NCBI GenBank assembly: GCA_041694515.1
Contig: JASMSZ010000092.1
Span: 1-41,807 of the forward strand
Origin: Halanaerobium sp041694515
GTDB taxonomy: Bacteria > Bacillota > Halanaerobiia > Halanaerobiales > Halanaerobiaceae
Direction of reading: 5' to 3'
DNA: 41,807 bases
Part shown: piece after piece, positions 22,971 to 31,310 of the stretch
Position numbering within the stretch: the stretch's first letter is position 1
How the letters are laid out: the number at the start of each line of letters is the position of its first letter
Notes under the pieces: model-generated
What the model was told of the DNA's origin: nothing
The model's input: only the letters and a program-made list of their open reading frames with translations
Database searches by the model: none
Position numbers and translations under genes: made by a program

Positions 22971-24473
22971 ATGTCCGACAAATATATTCTTGAATTAAAA
23001 AATATCACTAAAAAATTTCCTGGAGTTACTGCACTAAATGAAGTTAGTTTTCAGTTGAAATCAGGAGAAATCCATGCTTTAATGGGGGAAAATGGAGCTG
23101 GAAAATCTACTTTTATTAAAGTGATTACAGGAGTACATCAGCCAAATGGGGGAGAAATATTCCTCAATGGAGAAAAGGTTGAAATTAGCAATCCCAATAT
23201 AGCTAAAGATCTGGGAATTGCAGCAATTTATCAGCATGCTACGAGTTATCCACATTTAAGTGTGACAGAAAATATATTTATGGGTAATGAAAAGATAGAT
23301 TCTAAGACCAAAAGAATCTTATGGGATGATATGCATAAATCTGCAAAAAAACATCTTAATGAGCTGGGAGCTGATTTTGATCCCAGAAGAAAGATGAATA
23401 CTTTAAGTGTTGCCCGTCAGCAGATTGTAGAGATAGCTAAAGCAGTTTCTACAAATGCAGAAATTATTATTATGGATGAGCCGACAGCTTCTTTAACCAA
23501 AACTGAAAGTGAAGATCTTTACAGAATAACTAAAAATTTGCAAAAAATTGGAACATCAATTATTTTCATTTCTCACCGTTTTGAAGACATGTACCGACTT
23601 GGAGATCGAGTTACAGTGCTCAGAGATGCCAATTACATAGGAACCTGGAAGGTTAATCAAGTTTCAAATAAAGATTTAATAAAAGCTATGGTGGGAAGAG
23701 ATATCTCTCAGATGTTTCCTGAAAAAGAGGCGAAAATTGGTAAAGAAGTAATGAGGGTTGAAAATTTAAGCCGCAAAGGATTTTTTAAGGATATTTCTTT
23801 TTCTGTTAAGCAGGGAGAAATATTAGCCATTACAGGACTAGTAGGGGCAGGTAGAACAGAATTATGTGAAGCATTGTTTGGAATTACTAATTATGACAGT
23901 GGGCAGATATATTTTGAAGGTCAGCCCGTAGAAATAAAAGAAGTAAATGATGCGATGGATTTAGGAATTGGTTATTTACCAGAAGATAGACAGGAAGAGG
24001 GGTTAATTTTAGACTGGGAACTTGATAAAAACATTTCTTTATCTGCTTTAGATAAAATATCAAAAAATGGTTGGATTAATAGAAAGACTGAGAAAAAAAT
24101 GGCTAAGAATCTGGCTGAAAAAGTCAATGTTAAAGCACGTTCTATTTTTAACCTGGCTAAAGAACTTTCAGGTGGCAATCAACAAAAACTTGTTGTAGCC
24201 AAATTATTAACTTCTGATTTAAAAGTAATTATTTTAGATGAACCAACTAAGGGAGTAGATGTGGGGGCAAAAGCGGCAATTTTTAAAATAATGAATGAGC
24301 TTGCTGCTCAGAATTACGCAATTATTATGGTCTCCTCTGAAATGCCTGAAGTAATCGGGATGGGTGATCGTATTTTAGTAATGAGAACCGGTAAAGTTAC
24401 TGCAGAATTAACAGCTGAAGAAGCTGATCAGGAAAAAATACTGGAAGCAGCAATGAAAGAAGAGAATATCTAG
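22971..24473 (+). CDS. Rhamnose-type ABC importer, dual ATP-binding protein (RbsA/RhaT type)
   Basis: The 500-residue protein has two ABC domains, as in RbsA and the rhizobial RhaT ATPase. Domain 1 has Walker A GENGAGKST (40-48), Walker B IIIMDEPTASL and signature LSVARQQ. Domain 2 has the typically degenerate Walker A GLVGAGRTE, signature LSGGNQQKL and Walker B VIILDEPTKGVD. It powers uptake through the two permeases encoded next. The rhamnose specificity is inferred from rhaM, rhaA and rhaB. AGGAGAGG precedes the ATG. Confidence 0.92.
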   Translation: MSDKYILELKNITKKFPGVTALNEVSFQLKSGEIHALMGENGAGKSTFIKVITGVHQPNGGEIFLNGEKVEISNPNIAKDLGIAAIYQHATSYPHLSVTENIFMGNEKIDSKTKRILWDDMHKSAKKHLNELGADFDPRRKMNTLSVARQQIVEIAKAVSTNAEIIIMDEPTASLTKTESEDLYRITKNLQKIGTSIIFISHRFEDMYRLGDRVTVLRDANYIGTWKVNQVSNKDLIKAMVGRDISQMFPEKEAKIGKEVMRVENLSRKGFFKDISFSVKQGEILAITGLVGAGRTELCEALFGITNYDSGQIYFEGQPVEIKEVNDAMDLGIGYLPEDRQEEGLILDWELDKNISLSALDKISKNGWINRKTEKKMAKNLAEKVNVKARSIFNLAKELSGGNQQKLVVAKLLTSDLKVIILDEPTKGVDVGAKAAIFKIMNELAAQNYAIIMVSSEMPEVIGMGDRILVMRTGKVTAELTAEEADQEKILEAAMKEENI

Positions 24474-24514
24474 TAAGTAGTTTATAAAAATATTTATTTA
24501 GAGGTGAAATAGTA

Positions 24515-25522
24515 ATGGCTGAAAGTAAATCTAAAAATAGATTAAATTCAGAAAGAATTCAACAAATTAGAGAATTTTCTCTGCTGGCTTTTATAATTGT
24601 ATTGGCAGTATTTGTTCAACTGAGAAACAGCAGGTTTCTTTCTCTGAGCAATTTAACCAACCTAACTACCAATACAGCAATCTTAAGTATTTTAGCAGTT
24701 GGGATGATGATGGTTATTATAACCCGTGGAATAGATCTTTCAATTGGTGCCAACCTTGCTTTATCGGGTATGATCTCAGCTATGATAGTGAGGGCCTATC
24801 CAACTTTACATCCTGTATTAATTATTTTAATTGGGATCACTATCGGTTTAATTGGAGGGACTTTAATAGGTTTATTAGTTGCTAAAGCTTCAATTTTACC
24901 TATAATCGCTACGCTGGGGATGATGAATATTTTTCGAGGGATTACTTTTCTCATTAGTGGAGGTAGATGGGTAAGTGCTCACCAGATGCCTGATAGTTTT
25001 AAATCAATTTCTACTGGTAATTTGTTGGGACTAAATAACCTTGTAGTACTGGCTATAATAATTTATATAGTATTTTATTACTTTATAAATCATACCCGCA
25101 CCGGACGCAAAGTTTATGCAATAGGAAGCAGTCCTGAATCTGCCAGGATAAGTGGAATAAACGTAGAAAAAATTACAATTATGGTGTATTCAATTATGGG
25201 AAGCCTGTCCGGTTTAGCAGGAGTCTTATGGGTTTCTAAATTTGCGTCAGCCCAGAGTAATACCGCAGCTGGTTATGAACTTAATGTTATTGCAGCCTGT
25301 GTTATTGGAGGAATTAGTATTGCTGGTGGTCAGGGTAAAGTTTCGGGCCTTCTTTCTGGGGTGTTATTGTATGGTATGCTGCAAAATGCCTTACCGATGC
25401 TTAATGTATCTCCTTTCTGGCAGAATGCAATTCAGGGTGCAGTAATTTTACTGGCAGTAATAGTTAGTGCTTTAATTAAGAGAAAAACAAGTAAAAAGAA
25501 TTTAATCAGGCAGGAGGATTAG
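24515..25522 (+). CDS. Rhamnose-type ABC importer permease 1
   Basis: The 335-residue membrane protein of the RbsC/BPD_transp_2 family (RhaP/RhaQ type) has about eight to ten hydrophobic segments from residue 20 onward. It carries the family blocks ITRGIDLSIGANLALSGM (68-85), HTRTGRKVYAIGSSPESARISGI (about 193-215) and AACVIGGISIAGGQGKVSG. It forms the pore with the next gene product. The gene lies 41 bp after the ATPase and 3 bp before permease 2. AGAGGTGA precedes the ATG. Confidence 0.92.
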   Translation: MAESKSKNRLNSERIQQIREFSLLAFIIVLAVFVQLRNSRFLSLSNLTNLTTNTAILSILAVGMMMVIITRGIDLSIGANLALSGMISAMIVRAYPTLHPVLIILIGITIGLIGGTLIGLLVAKASILPIIATLGMMNIFRGITFLISGGRWVSAHQMPDSFKSISTGNLLGLNNLVVLAIIIYIVFYYFINHTRTGRKVYAIGSSPESARISGINVEKITIMVYSIMGSLSGLAGVLWVSKFASAQSNTAAGYELNVIAACVIGGISIAGGQGKVSGLLSGVLLYGMLQNALPMLNVSPFWQNAIQGAVILLAVIVSALIKRKTSKKNLIRQED

Positions 25523-25525
25523 ACA

Positions 25526-26527
25526 ATGAATACAAATCAAAATACAGGACATCAAATTCAAGCAGAAAAGGAATTTGATTTAATGGATTTCTTTTTTCAA
25601 TGGGAATGGCTGCTGGTAGTGATATTTATTATAATTAATATAATGAATTCTCAGCTTTCACCCTATTATTTGAATCCATATACCCTCTTAGATGCAACAA
25701 TGTCTTTTTTAGATAAAGCTTTTATAGCCTTACCAATGGCTTTTGTAATTATTTTTGGAGATATTGACATTTCAGTAGGTTCTACAGTGGCTCTATCCTC
25801 AGTGGTAATGGCGGTATTATATAATGCTGGTCTGGCTATGCCTCTGGCAATAATTGTTTGTCTTTTAGTTGGTATTATTGCAGGATTATTAAATGGTATC
25901 TTAATTGTTAAATTTAAAGAACTCTCATCTGTAATAGTAACTCTATCGACAATGATATTATACAGGGGAATTGCCTATGTGATATTAGAAAATCAGTCAG
26001 CCGGAGATTTTCCCATGTGGTTTAATTATTTTGGCTGGGGGTATATTCAGAATACAATTCCCTTTATTTTAGTTGTTTTTGTGATTGCTGCAGTTATTTT
26101 TTATCTGCTGCTGCATAAAACAACTTTCGGCCGAAAAGTATATGCTATTGGTAATAATGATACAGCAAGCCTTTTTTCGGGAATAAAAGTAGATAAAACT
26201 AAAATTATTGTATTTACTTTAAATGGATTAATGGCAGCAATAGCGGCTATCTTTTTAACTTCCCGCATGGGCAGTACACGACCAAATATTGCATCTGGCT
26301 ATGAGCTGGATATTATAGCAATGGTGGTGCTGGGAGGAGTCAGTACTTCGGGAGGAAAAGGAAGGATGGCTGGTGTTTTACTGTCAATTTTTATCATAGG
26401 TTACTTGCGCTATGGACTTGGTCTGGTAAATGTTTTATCCCAGGTAATATTAATCATAATTGGTGCTCTACTGATCTTTTCTGTTATGATTTCTAATTTA
26501 AAGCTGCACTCAGATTCTTCTAAATAA
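25526..26527 (+). CDS. Rhamnose-type ABC importer permease 2
   Basis: The 333-residue RbsC-family permease is a paralogue of the preceding gene. It shows FGDIDISVGSTVALSSV (72-88), HKTTFGRKVYAIGNNDTASLFSGI and IAMVVLGGVSTSGGKGRM. About eight or more hydrophobic helices are visible. Two different permeases in one operon are usual for Rha/Lsr-type importers, in contrast to the homodimeric RbsC. CAGGAGGA at 25511-25518 lies inside the end of the previous gene. Confidence 0.92.
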   Translation: MNTNQNTGHQIQAEKEFDLMDFFFQWEWLLVVIFIIINIMNSQLSPYYLNPYTLLDATMSFLDKAFIALPMAFVIIFGDIDISVGSTVALSSVVMAVLYNAGLAMPLAIIVCLLVGIIAGLLNGILIVKFKELSSVIVTLSTMILYRGIAYVILENQSAGDFPMWFNYFGWGYIQNTIPFILVVFVIAAVIFYLLLHKTTFGRKVYAIGNNDTASLFSGIKVDKTKIIVFTLNGLMAAIAAIFLTSRMGSTRPNIASGYELDIIAMVVLGGVSTSGGKGRMAGVLLSIFIIGYLRYGLGLVNVLSQVILIIIGALLIFSVMISNLKLHSDSSK

Positions 26528-26626
26528 CAAAGTCAATTATTTTTGTATTCAAAGTTTATATGGAGTAATCATTTAGGATGAGCTTCATATAATTTAATTA
26601 TCACAATATAAAAGGAGGAATTATTT

Positions 26627-27637
26627 ATGAAAAAGTTACTTGTTGGGGTTTTTGTGTTAATCATGATGTTCTCAGTTGTTGGTTTTGCTGCAGCACAGGC
26701 AGATGGTACTTATGCACTGGTAGTTAAAAGTGCAGGAAATCCATTTATGGAAAGAGTTCGGGAAGGTTTTGCTGAGGCAGTAGAGGCCCAGGGCGGAGAA
26801 GTTATTTATAGAGCTCCAGCTGAGCCGACTGTATCTGCTCAGATTGCAATTATTGAGCAGTTAATTACTCAAAGAGTTAATGTAATTGCCATTGCTGCTA
26901 ATGATCGTGATGCATTACAGCCAGCTTTACAGAGAGCTATGAACAGAGGTATTAAAGTGTTATCTTTAGATTCTGCTGTCAATCCTCAAAGTAGAATGGT
27001 ACATGTTAATCAGGCTGATCCAGAACTAATTGGACGAGTCCAAATCCAGGCAATCTCCGAAATGATCGGTGGAGAAGGCCAGATTGCAATTTTAAGTGCT
27101 ACTTCACAGGCCACAAATCAGAATCTCTGGATAGAATATATGAAAGATGAGTTGAAAAAGCCTAAGTATGAAGATATTGAATTAGTTAGAGTAGCCTATG
27201 GTGATGATTTAAGAGATAAAAGTGTAGCTGAAACTGAAGCACTACTTCAGACATATCCTGATTTAAAGGGAATAATTGCTCCTACTACAGTAGGTATTGC
27301 AGCTGCAGCTAGAGTTTTATCAACTAGAAATTTAGGAGATGAAATCGCTCTTACCGGACTGGGACTTCCCAGTGAAATGGCTGAGTATATTAAGTCAGGT
27401 GTCTGTGAGTGGATGTATCTCTGGAATCCAATTGATTTAGGTTATTTGGGTGGAGAAACTGCAGTTGCTCTGGATAATGAAGTGATTACAGGTGAAGTTG
27501 GAGAAACATTTGAAGCCGGTCGCCTTGGAGAAAGAAAAGTAGTTGAAACATTAAGTGGAGAGGGAACCGAAATTATGTTAGGTGAACCTTTCAAATTTGA
27601 TAAGAGCAATATCGATGAATGGAAAGATGTATATTAA
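26627..27637 (+). CDS. Rhamnose-type ABC importer substrate-binding protein
   Basis: The 336-residue periplasmic-binding-protein type 1 has a signal peptide (MKKLLVGVFVLIMMF..., cleavage near AAA-QAD at about 23-26). The mature part begins YALVVKSAGNPFMERVREGF and includes NVIAIAANDRDALQPAL, as in RhaS/RbsB/LsrB proteins. It binds the sugar outside the membrane. It is the last importer gene, 99 bp after permease 2, with its own strong RBS (AAAGGAGGAA). A lone TATAAT at 26588-26593 lacks a clear -35 box. Rhamnose as ligand is inferred from context. Confidence 0.92.
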   Translation: MKKLLVGVFVLIMMFSVVGFAAAQADGTYALVVKSAGNPFMERVREGFAEAVEAQGGEVIYRAPAEPTVSAQIAIIEQLITQRVNVIAIAANDRDALQPALQRAMNRGIKVLSLDSAVNPQSRMVHVNQADPELIGRVQIQAISEMIGGEGQIAILSATSQATNQNLWIEYMKDELKKPKYEDIELVRVAYGDDLRDKSVAETEALLQTYPDLKGIIAPTTVGIAAAARVLSTRNLGDEIALTGLGLPSEMAEYIKSGVCEWMYLWNPIDLGYLGGETAVALDNEVITGEVGETFEAGRLGERKVVETLSGEGTEIMLGEPFKFDKSNIDEWKDVY

Positions 27638-27670
27638 AAATAAGAATTAAGTTAAATTAAGATTCTAAAA

Positions 27671-27704
27671 AAACACCATCAGCTTATATTGGCTGGTGGT
27701 GTTT
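27671..27704 (+). terminator. Terminator after the rhamnose importer
   Basis: A 13-bp stem (AAACACCATCAGC with GCTGGTGGTGTTT, one T-G pair) has an 8-nt loop and a T-rich 3' side. It lies 34 nt after the binding-protein stop and before the alcohol dehydrogenase, so the last gene may be transcribed partly from its own promoter. Confidence 0.75.
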
Positions 27705-27762
27705 ATAAAATTTTATATTCTTTTTATTATAACAATCCAGAATGGATATAAGGAGAGATTTT

Positions 27763-28983
27763 ATGCAGAATAATAATGAGATTAATAAATTGAAAGAGAT
27801 GGTATATGATCAGGTATTAGATGAGGTTGGGCTTGGACATTTTTACAGATTTATAATGCCCGAAGAAGTTCTAGTTGGACCTGGATGTGCCAGAAAGGTG
27901 GGTAAAGAGGCAGCAGAATTAGGAAAGACAGCTCTTTTAGTTACTGACAGAGGTATTATTGATTTACATTTACATAATTCTATTATAAGATCATTAGAGA
28001 AAGAGGACATAGAAATTAAAATTTTTGATCAGGTGCAGTCTGATCCAGATGATAAAATAATTAAGAATGGAGTTAAATTTGCAGAAGAAAATAATGTTAA
28101 TTTTATTATTGGTTTAGGTGGTGGAAGTTCTTTAGATGCTGCCAAGGCTATTTCTTTTATGATCAATAATCCTTTACCAATTTCTCAATATGAAGGATCC
28201 AATAAAATTAAAAACAAAGGGCTGCCATTAATTGCTATTACAACAACTGCAGGTACAGGCAGTGAAGTTTCTGCTTCAACTGTTGTTACAGATAGTTCTA
28301 AAAATAAAAAAATGGTAATCAGCAGCAAATATCTTGTTCCCCAAATAGCAGTCATTGATGCAAAACTAACCGTAGGTTTACCAGCTTCAATTACTGCAGC
28401 TACTGGAATTGATGTTTTAGTACATGCTTTAGAAGCATATTTATCAAAAGATTCGATGACAATTTCTAGAGCTTTAGCAGACCATTCTATCAAATATGTG
28501 ATGGAAAATCTGGCCCAGGCTGTTGGGAATGGTAATGATATTGAAGCCAGACATAGAATGTGTATAGCTTCCTTAATGGCAGGAATGGCTTTTTCTAACG
28601 TAGGGCTGGGAGCCTGTCATGCTACAGCACATCAGCTGGGTACAACCTATAAGATTCCACATGGTGTTGCAAATGCTATTATGCTGCCTTCTGTTTTAAG
28701 ATTTAATAAAATGGTAAGCAAAAAAGAGATAGCTGAGCTTGCTCATGTTGTTGGTGCAAGAACTGAAGGATTAACTACCAGAGAAGCTGCAGAAGCAGTT
28801 ATCAATGAAATAGAACTTTTAATTTCCGAGCTTAATTTACCTCAGACAATAAGAGAAATTGGTGGAAAAAAAGAGAATTTTAAATCAATGGCAGAGGATG
28901 CCTTAAATGATCCAACATTAAGTACAAACCCCAGACAGGCTAATTTAGAAGAAATTATTACAATTTATGAAAATGCATTTTAA
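27763..28983 (+). CDS. Iron-dependent alcohol dehydrogenase (lactaldehyde reductase / PduQ-like)
   Basis: The 406-residue group III (Fe-type) alcohol dehydrogenase has the nucleotide-binding GLGGGSSLDAAKAI and the metal-binding region with GACHATAHQLG and IPHGVANAIMLP. It probably reduces L-lactaldehyde to 1,2-propanediol with NADH, closing the redox balance with the aldehyde dehydrogenase; FucO and PduQ belong to this family. The first 25 residues include EINKLKEMVYDQVLDEVGL, which resembles the PduL N-terminal helix (VTNQVLDSL against VYDQVLDEV). This suggests that the enzyme is encapsulated. The ATG at 27763 follows AAGGAGA at 27750-27756; an upstream in-frame ATG at 27742 lacks an RBS. 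Confidence 0.9.
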   Translation: MQNNNEINKLKEMVYDQVLDEVGLGHFYRFIMPEEVLVGPGCARKVGKEAAELGKTALLVTDRGIIDLHLHNSIIRSLEKEDIEIKIFDQVQSDPDDKIIKNGVKFAEENNVNFIIGLGGGSSLDAAKAISFMINNPLPISQYEGSNKIKNKGLPLIAITTTAGTGSEVSASTVVTDSSKNKKMVISSKYLVPQIAVIDAKLTVGLPASITAATGIDVLVHALEAYLSKDSMTISRALADHSIKYVMENLAQAVGNGNDIEARHRMCIASLMAGMAFSNVGLGACHATAHQLGTTYKIPHGVANAIMLPSVLRFNKMVSKKEIAELAHVVGARTEGLTTREAAEAVINEIELLISELNLPQTIREIGGKKENFKSMAEDALNDPTLSTNPRQANLEEIITIYENAF

Positions 28984-29009
28984 AAATCACTTTCTTTATT
29001 AGCTCAGGA

Positions 29010-29261
29010 TAGTTTTGGTATTTCCTGTAATTTAACTGATGATGGAGCTATTGCTATATTAATTTAAACGAAACTGCTCAAATTAAACTTCAGGTTGCAG
29101 GAAGTGAGAAGAACTTACGGCTTGGAGCAATTACTTCTAGAATAGTACAGTTAATTGCAGTAGATATTTTGTTTGTTGCATTTGCAAAAAATGATTTTAG
29201 TAAAATAAGTGATTACTTAAAAAATACTCGCAAAAGTGTTGAGCAGTTTAAAATCAGCTAG
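29010..29261 (+). pseudogene. Remnant of an RpiR/MurR-family regulator (SIS domain C-terminus)
   Basis: The reading frame ending at TAG 29259-29261 reads YINLNETAQIKLQVAG, then GAITSRIVQLIAVDILFVAFA, then LKNTRKSVEQ. This is the characteristic C-terminal end of RpiR-type regulators. Just upstream a different frame gives GISCNLTDDGA, like the preceding SIS strand, and stops at 29064-29066, so a frameshift separates the two parts. No helix-turn-helix part or start codon is present. It is a decayed fragment. Its position directly before a NagZ-type gene suggests that it was a MurR-like regulator. Confidence 0.65.
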
Positions 29262-29277
29262 AGGAAAGGAATGATCA

Positions 29278-30987
29278 ATGAAAAAATATATAATTTTTGC
29301 TGTATTGTTTTTTGTTATATTTTTTTCCTTTTCAGCAACAGCGGCTAGTTATCCGCAGGAATTTAATTTTTATAAATTGATAAAATCAGGAGGCGAGTAT
29401 TTAATGGAATACAAATTAAAAAATATGTCTGTAGAAGAAAAGGTGGGACAATTATTTCAGGTCGGTTTTTTAACTCCAACAGTTAATGGTCAAGTCAGAG
29501 ATATGATAGAAAATTATCATGTGGGGGGAGTAATTTATTTCAGCAGAAATATAGAAAGTCCCGAGCAGACTGCAGAACTATCAAATCAACTGCAGCAGAT
29601 TGCTTTGAGTTCAGGGTCTAAAATTCCACTTTTTATTTCTGCAGATCAGGAAGGTGGAACTGTGACCAGATTAGCTGGTGCAACTCATTTTCCAGGCAAT
29701 ATGGCTCTGGGAGCAGCTAATGATCAAGATTTAACTACAGAAGTAGCTGAATCTACTGCTTCAGAGCTTAAAAATTTAGGGATAAATGTAAACCTGGCTC
29801 CAGTACTTGATATTAACAATAATCCTGATAATCCAGTAATTGGAGTCCGTTCATTTGGGGGAGATCCAAAGCTGGTGGCAGAGTTGGGTGCAGCCTATAT
29901 TAAAGGCATGCAGTCTGGGGGAGTTATTGCTACTGCCAAACATTTTCCGGGACATGGAGATACAGATACAGATTCTCATCTTGATCTGCCAATTATTAAG
30001 CATCCGCGCTCAAGACTGGATCAGGTAGAATTATATCCTTTTAAAAAAGCAATTCAGGCTGGAGTAGACAGTATAATGACAGCTCATGTGTATTTTCCAG
30101 CAATTGAAAAAGAAGAAGATATTCCGGCCACGCTTTCAAAGTCAGTTTTGACTGATTTACTAAGAAATGAACTTAAATTTGAAGGTTTAATCATTACAGA
30201 CTGCATGGAAATGAAGGCAATAGTTAATACTTTTGGTACAGTTGAGGGTGCAGTCAAAACAATTGAAGCAGGTAGTGATACAGTTTTGGTTTCCCACAGT
30301 TATCAGCGGCAGAAAAATGCAATTGAGGCTGTAATTGAAGCTGTTAAATCTGGCCGGATTAGCGAAAAAAGAATTGATGCCTCTGTCAAAAGGATTTTAA
30401 GCCTTAAGGCAAAAAGGATTAATCTGGATCAGGTAGATAAAGCCGATCCAGCTCAAATTAATTTTAAAAATCACAAAAAAATTGCACAAAAACTAGCAGA
30501 AAAATCATTAACTTTAGTAAAAAATGAGAATGTCTTTCCTCTAAAAAATATTAAAGGAAAAAAAATGACTATCATTGATTTTGAAATGGGAAGGGTTTCT
30601 CTGGCAGAAAATGAAGGTGAAAAAAACAATCTATTTGCCAACTATTTGAACAAGGAAATTATAAATCTGGATCATATTCGACTGCAGAAGAATGCTGTTT
30701 TAAGTTTTGATGATCAGCAGAGAATAGAAGCTAGTGATTTAATAATTGTCTGCACCTATAATGCCACAGTAAATAGAGATCAGGCAAAATTGGCAGAAAA
30801 ATTGGCTGAAAATAATAATGTTCTGGTGCTTGCACTTCGTAATCCATATGATTATCAACTAATTGATAAAACTCAGGCTTTTATAACAACTTATGATTAC
30901 AGTCCGGCCGGTCAGAAAGCAGCTGCAGATTTTATCTTAGGGAAAATTAAAGCAAAAGGAAAACTGCCGGTCAGTGTTGATTTATAA
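29278..30987 (+). CDS. nagZ: Secreted GH3 beta-N-acetylhexosaminidase (NagZ type)
   Basis: The 569-residue protein starts with a signal peptide (MKKYIIFAVLFFVIFFSF..., cleavage near residue 22-24). The GH3 barrel contains the NagZ-specific KHFPGHGDTDTDSH (221-234), whose His is the acid/base partner, and the nucleophile Asp308 in LIITDCMEMKAI. SADQEGGTVTRL (121-132) is also typical. A second, weaker C-terminal domain (about 400-569) resembles that of Gram-positive NagZ/YbbD proteins. It removes N-acetylglucosamine from muropeptides or other GlcNAc glycans outside the cell. The RpiR remnant upstream matches the murR-nagZ neighbourhood known from Bacillus. The RBS is GAGGAAAGGA. Confidence 0.88.
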   Translation: MKKYIIFAVLFFVIFFSFSATAASYPQEFNFYKLIKSGGEYLMEYKLKNMSVEEKVGQLFQVGFLTPTVNGQVRDMIENYHVGGVIYFSRNIESPEQTAELSNQLQQIALSSGSKIPLFISADQEGGTVTRLAGATHFPGNMALGAANDQDLTTEVAESTASELKNLGINVNLAPVLDINNNPDNPVIGVRSFGGDPKLVAELGAAYIKGMQSGGVIATAKHFPGHGDTDTDSHLDLPIIKHPRSRLDQVELYPFKKAIQAGVDSIMTAHVYFPAIEKEEDIPATLSKSVLTDLLRNELKFEGLIITDCMEMKAIVNTFGTVEGAVKTIEAGSDTVLVSHSYQRQKNAIEAVIEAVKSGRISEKRIDASVKRILSLKAKRINLDQVDKADPAQINFKNHKKIAQKLAEKSLTLVKNENVFPLKNIKGKKMTIIDFEMGRVSLAENEGEKNNLFANYLNKEIINLDHIRLQKNAVLSFDDQQRIEASDLIIVCTYNATVNRDQAKLAEKLAENNNVLVLALRNPYDYQLIDKTQAFITTYDYSPAGQKAAADFILGKIKAKGKLPVSVDL

Positions 30988-30997
30988 GAATCTTTAC

Positions 30998-31026
30998 TTG
31001 ACAGAATTGCTTATCTATGTTAAAGT
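30998..31026 (+). promoter_or_regulatory. Promoter of the methionine operon
   Basis: A perfect -35 TTGACA at 30998-31003 is followed after 17 bp by TAAAGT at 31021-31026 (four of six matches to TATAAT). The start would be near 31033, just before the riboswitch P1 stem at 31044. Confidence 0.6.
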
Positions 31027-31043
31027 TATAAAAAACAATAAAA

Positions 31044-31190
31044 CTTATCTAGAGAGGTGGAGGGACTGGCCCTTTGAAACCCGGCAACCAGCAGTTAGTT
31101 ACTGCCCGGTGCTAATTCCAGCAGGAAGATTCCTGAAAGATAAGGAGTTAATTAATTACCCACTCCTTCTTTTAGGAAGTGGGATTTTTT
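31044..31190 (+). promoter_or_regulatory. SAM-I (S-box) riboswitch with expression platform
   Basis: The aptamer has the conserved pieces in order: P1 CTTATC (31044-31049), AGAG...GGAGGGACTGGCCC, TGAAACCCGGCAACC, GGTGCTAATTCC, and the closing GATAAG (31139-31144). AAGGAGT at 31142-31148 can pair with ACTCCTT at 31162-31168 as an antiterminator. That pairing uses the 3' side of P1 and the 5' side of the terminator (31159-31190). SAM binding should therefore stabilise P1 and allow termination. It controls metY and metA downstream. This is a textbook class I SAM switch. Confidence 0.97.
31159..31190 (+). terminator. Riboswitch-controlled terminator
   Basis: CCCACTCCT (31159-31167) pairs with AGG, a bulged A, and AGTGGG (31174-31183), followed by A and six T (31185-31190). 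It is the off-state structure of the SAM-I riboswitch. The remaining 120 bp up to metY hold only its RBS (GAGGAGG). Confidence 0.9.
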
Positions 31191-31310
31191 GATTCAAGAG
31201 CAGGATATTTTGTTTTTGAAATGAGTAGTACAGGCAGTAGTAATCAGTAGGTTGATCATCTGGTTTTATTGTTTTTAATTTGAGAAGAGAAAATTAGAGG
31301 AGGAAATTAA

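Noticed and set aside
30974..31192. A 72-codon plus-strand open frame after the GH3 gene
   Set aside because: It runs through the SAM-I riboswitch and its terminator; the RNA structure explains the sequence.
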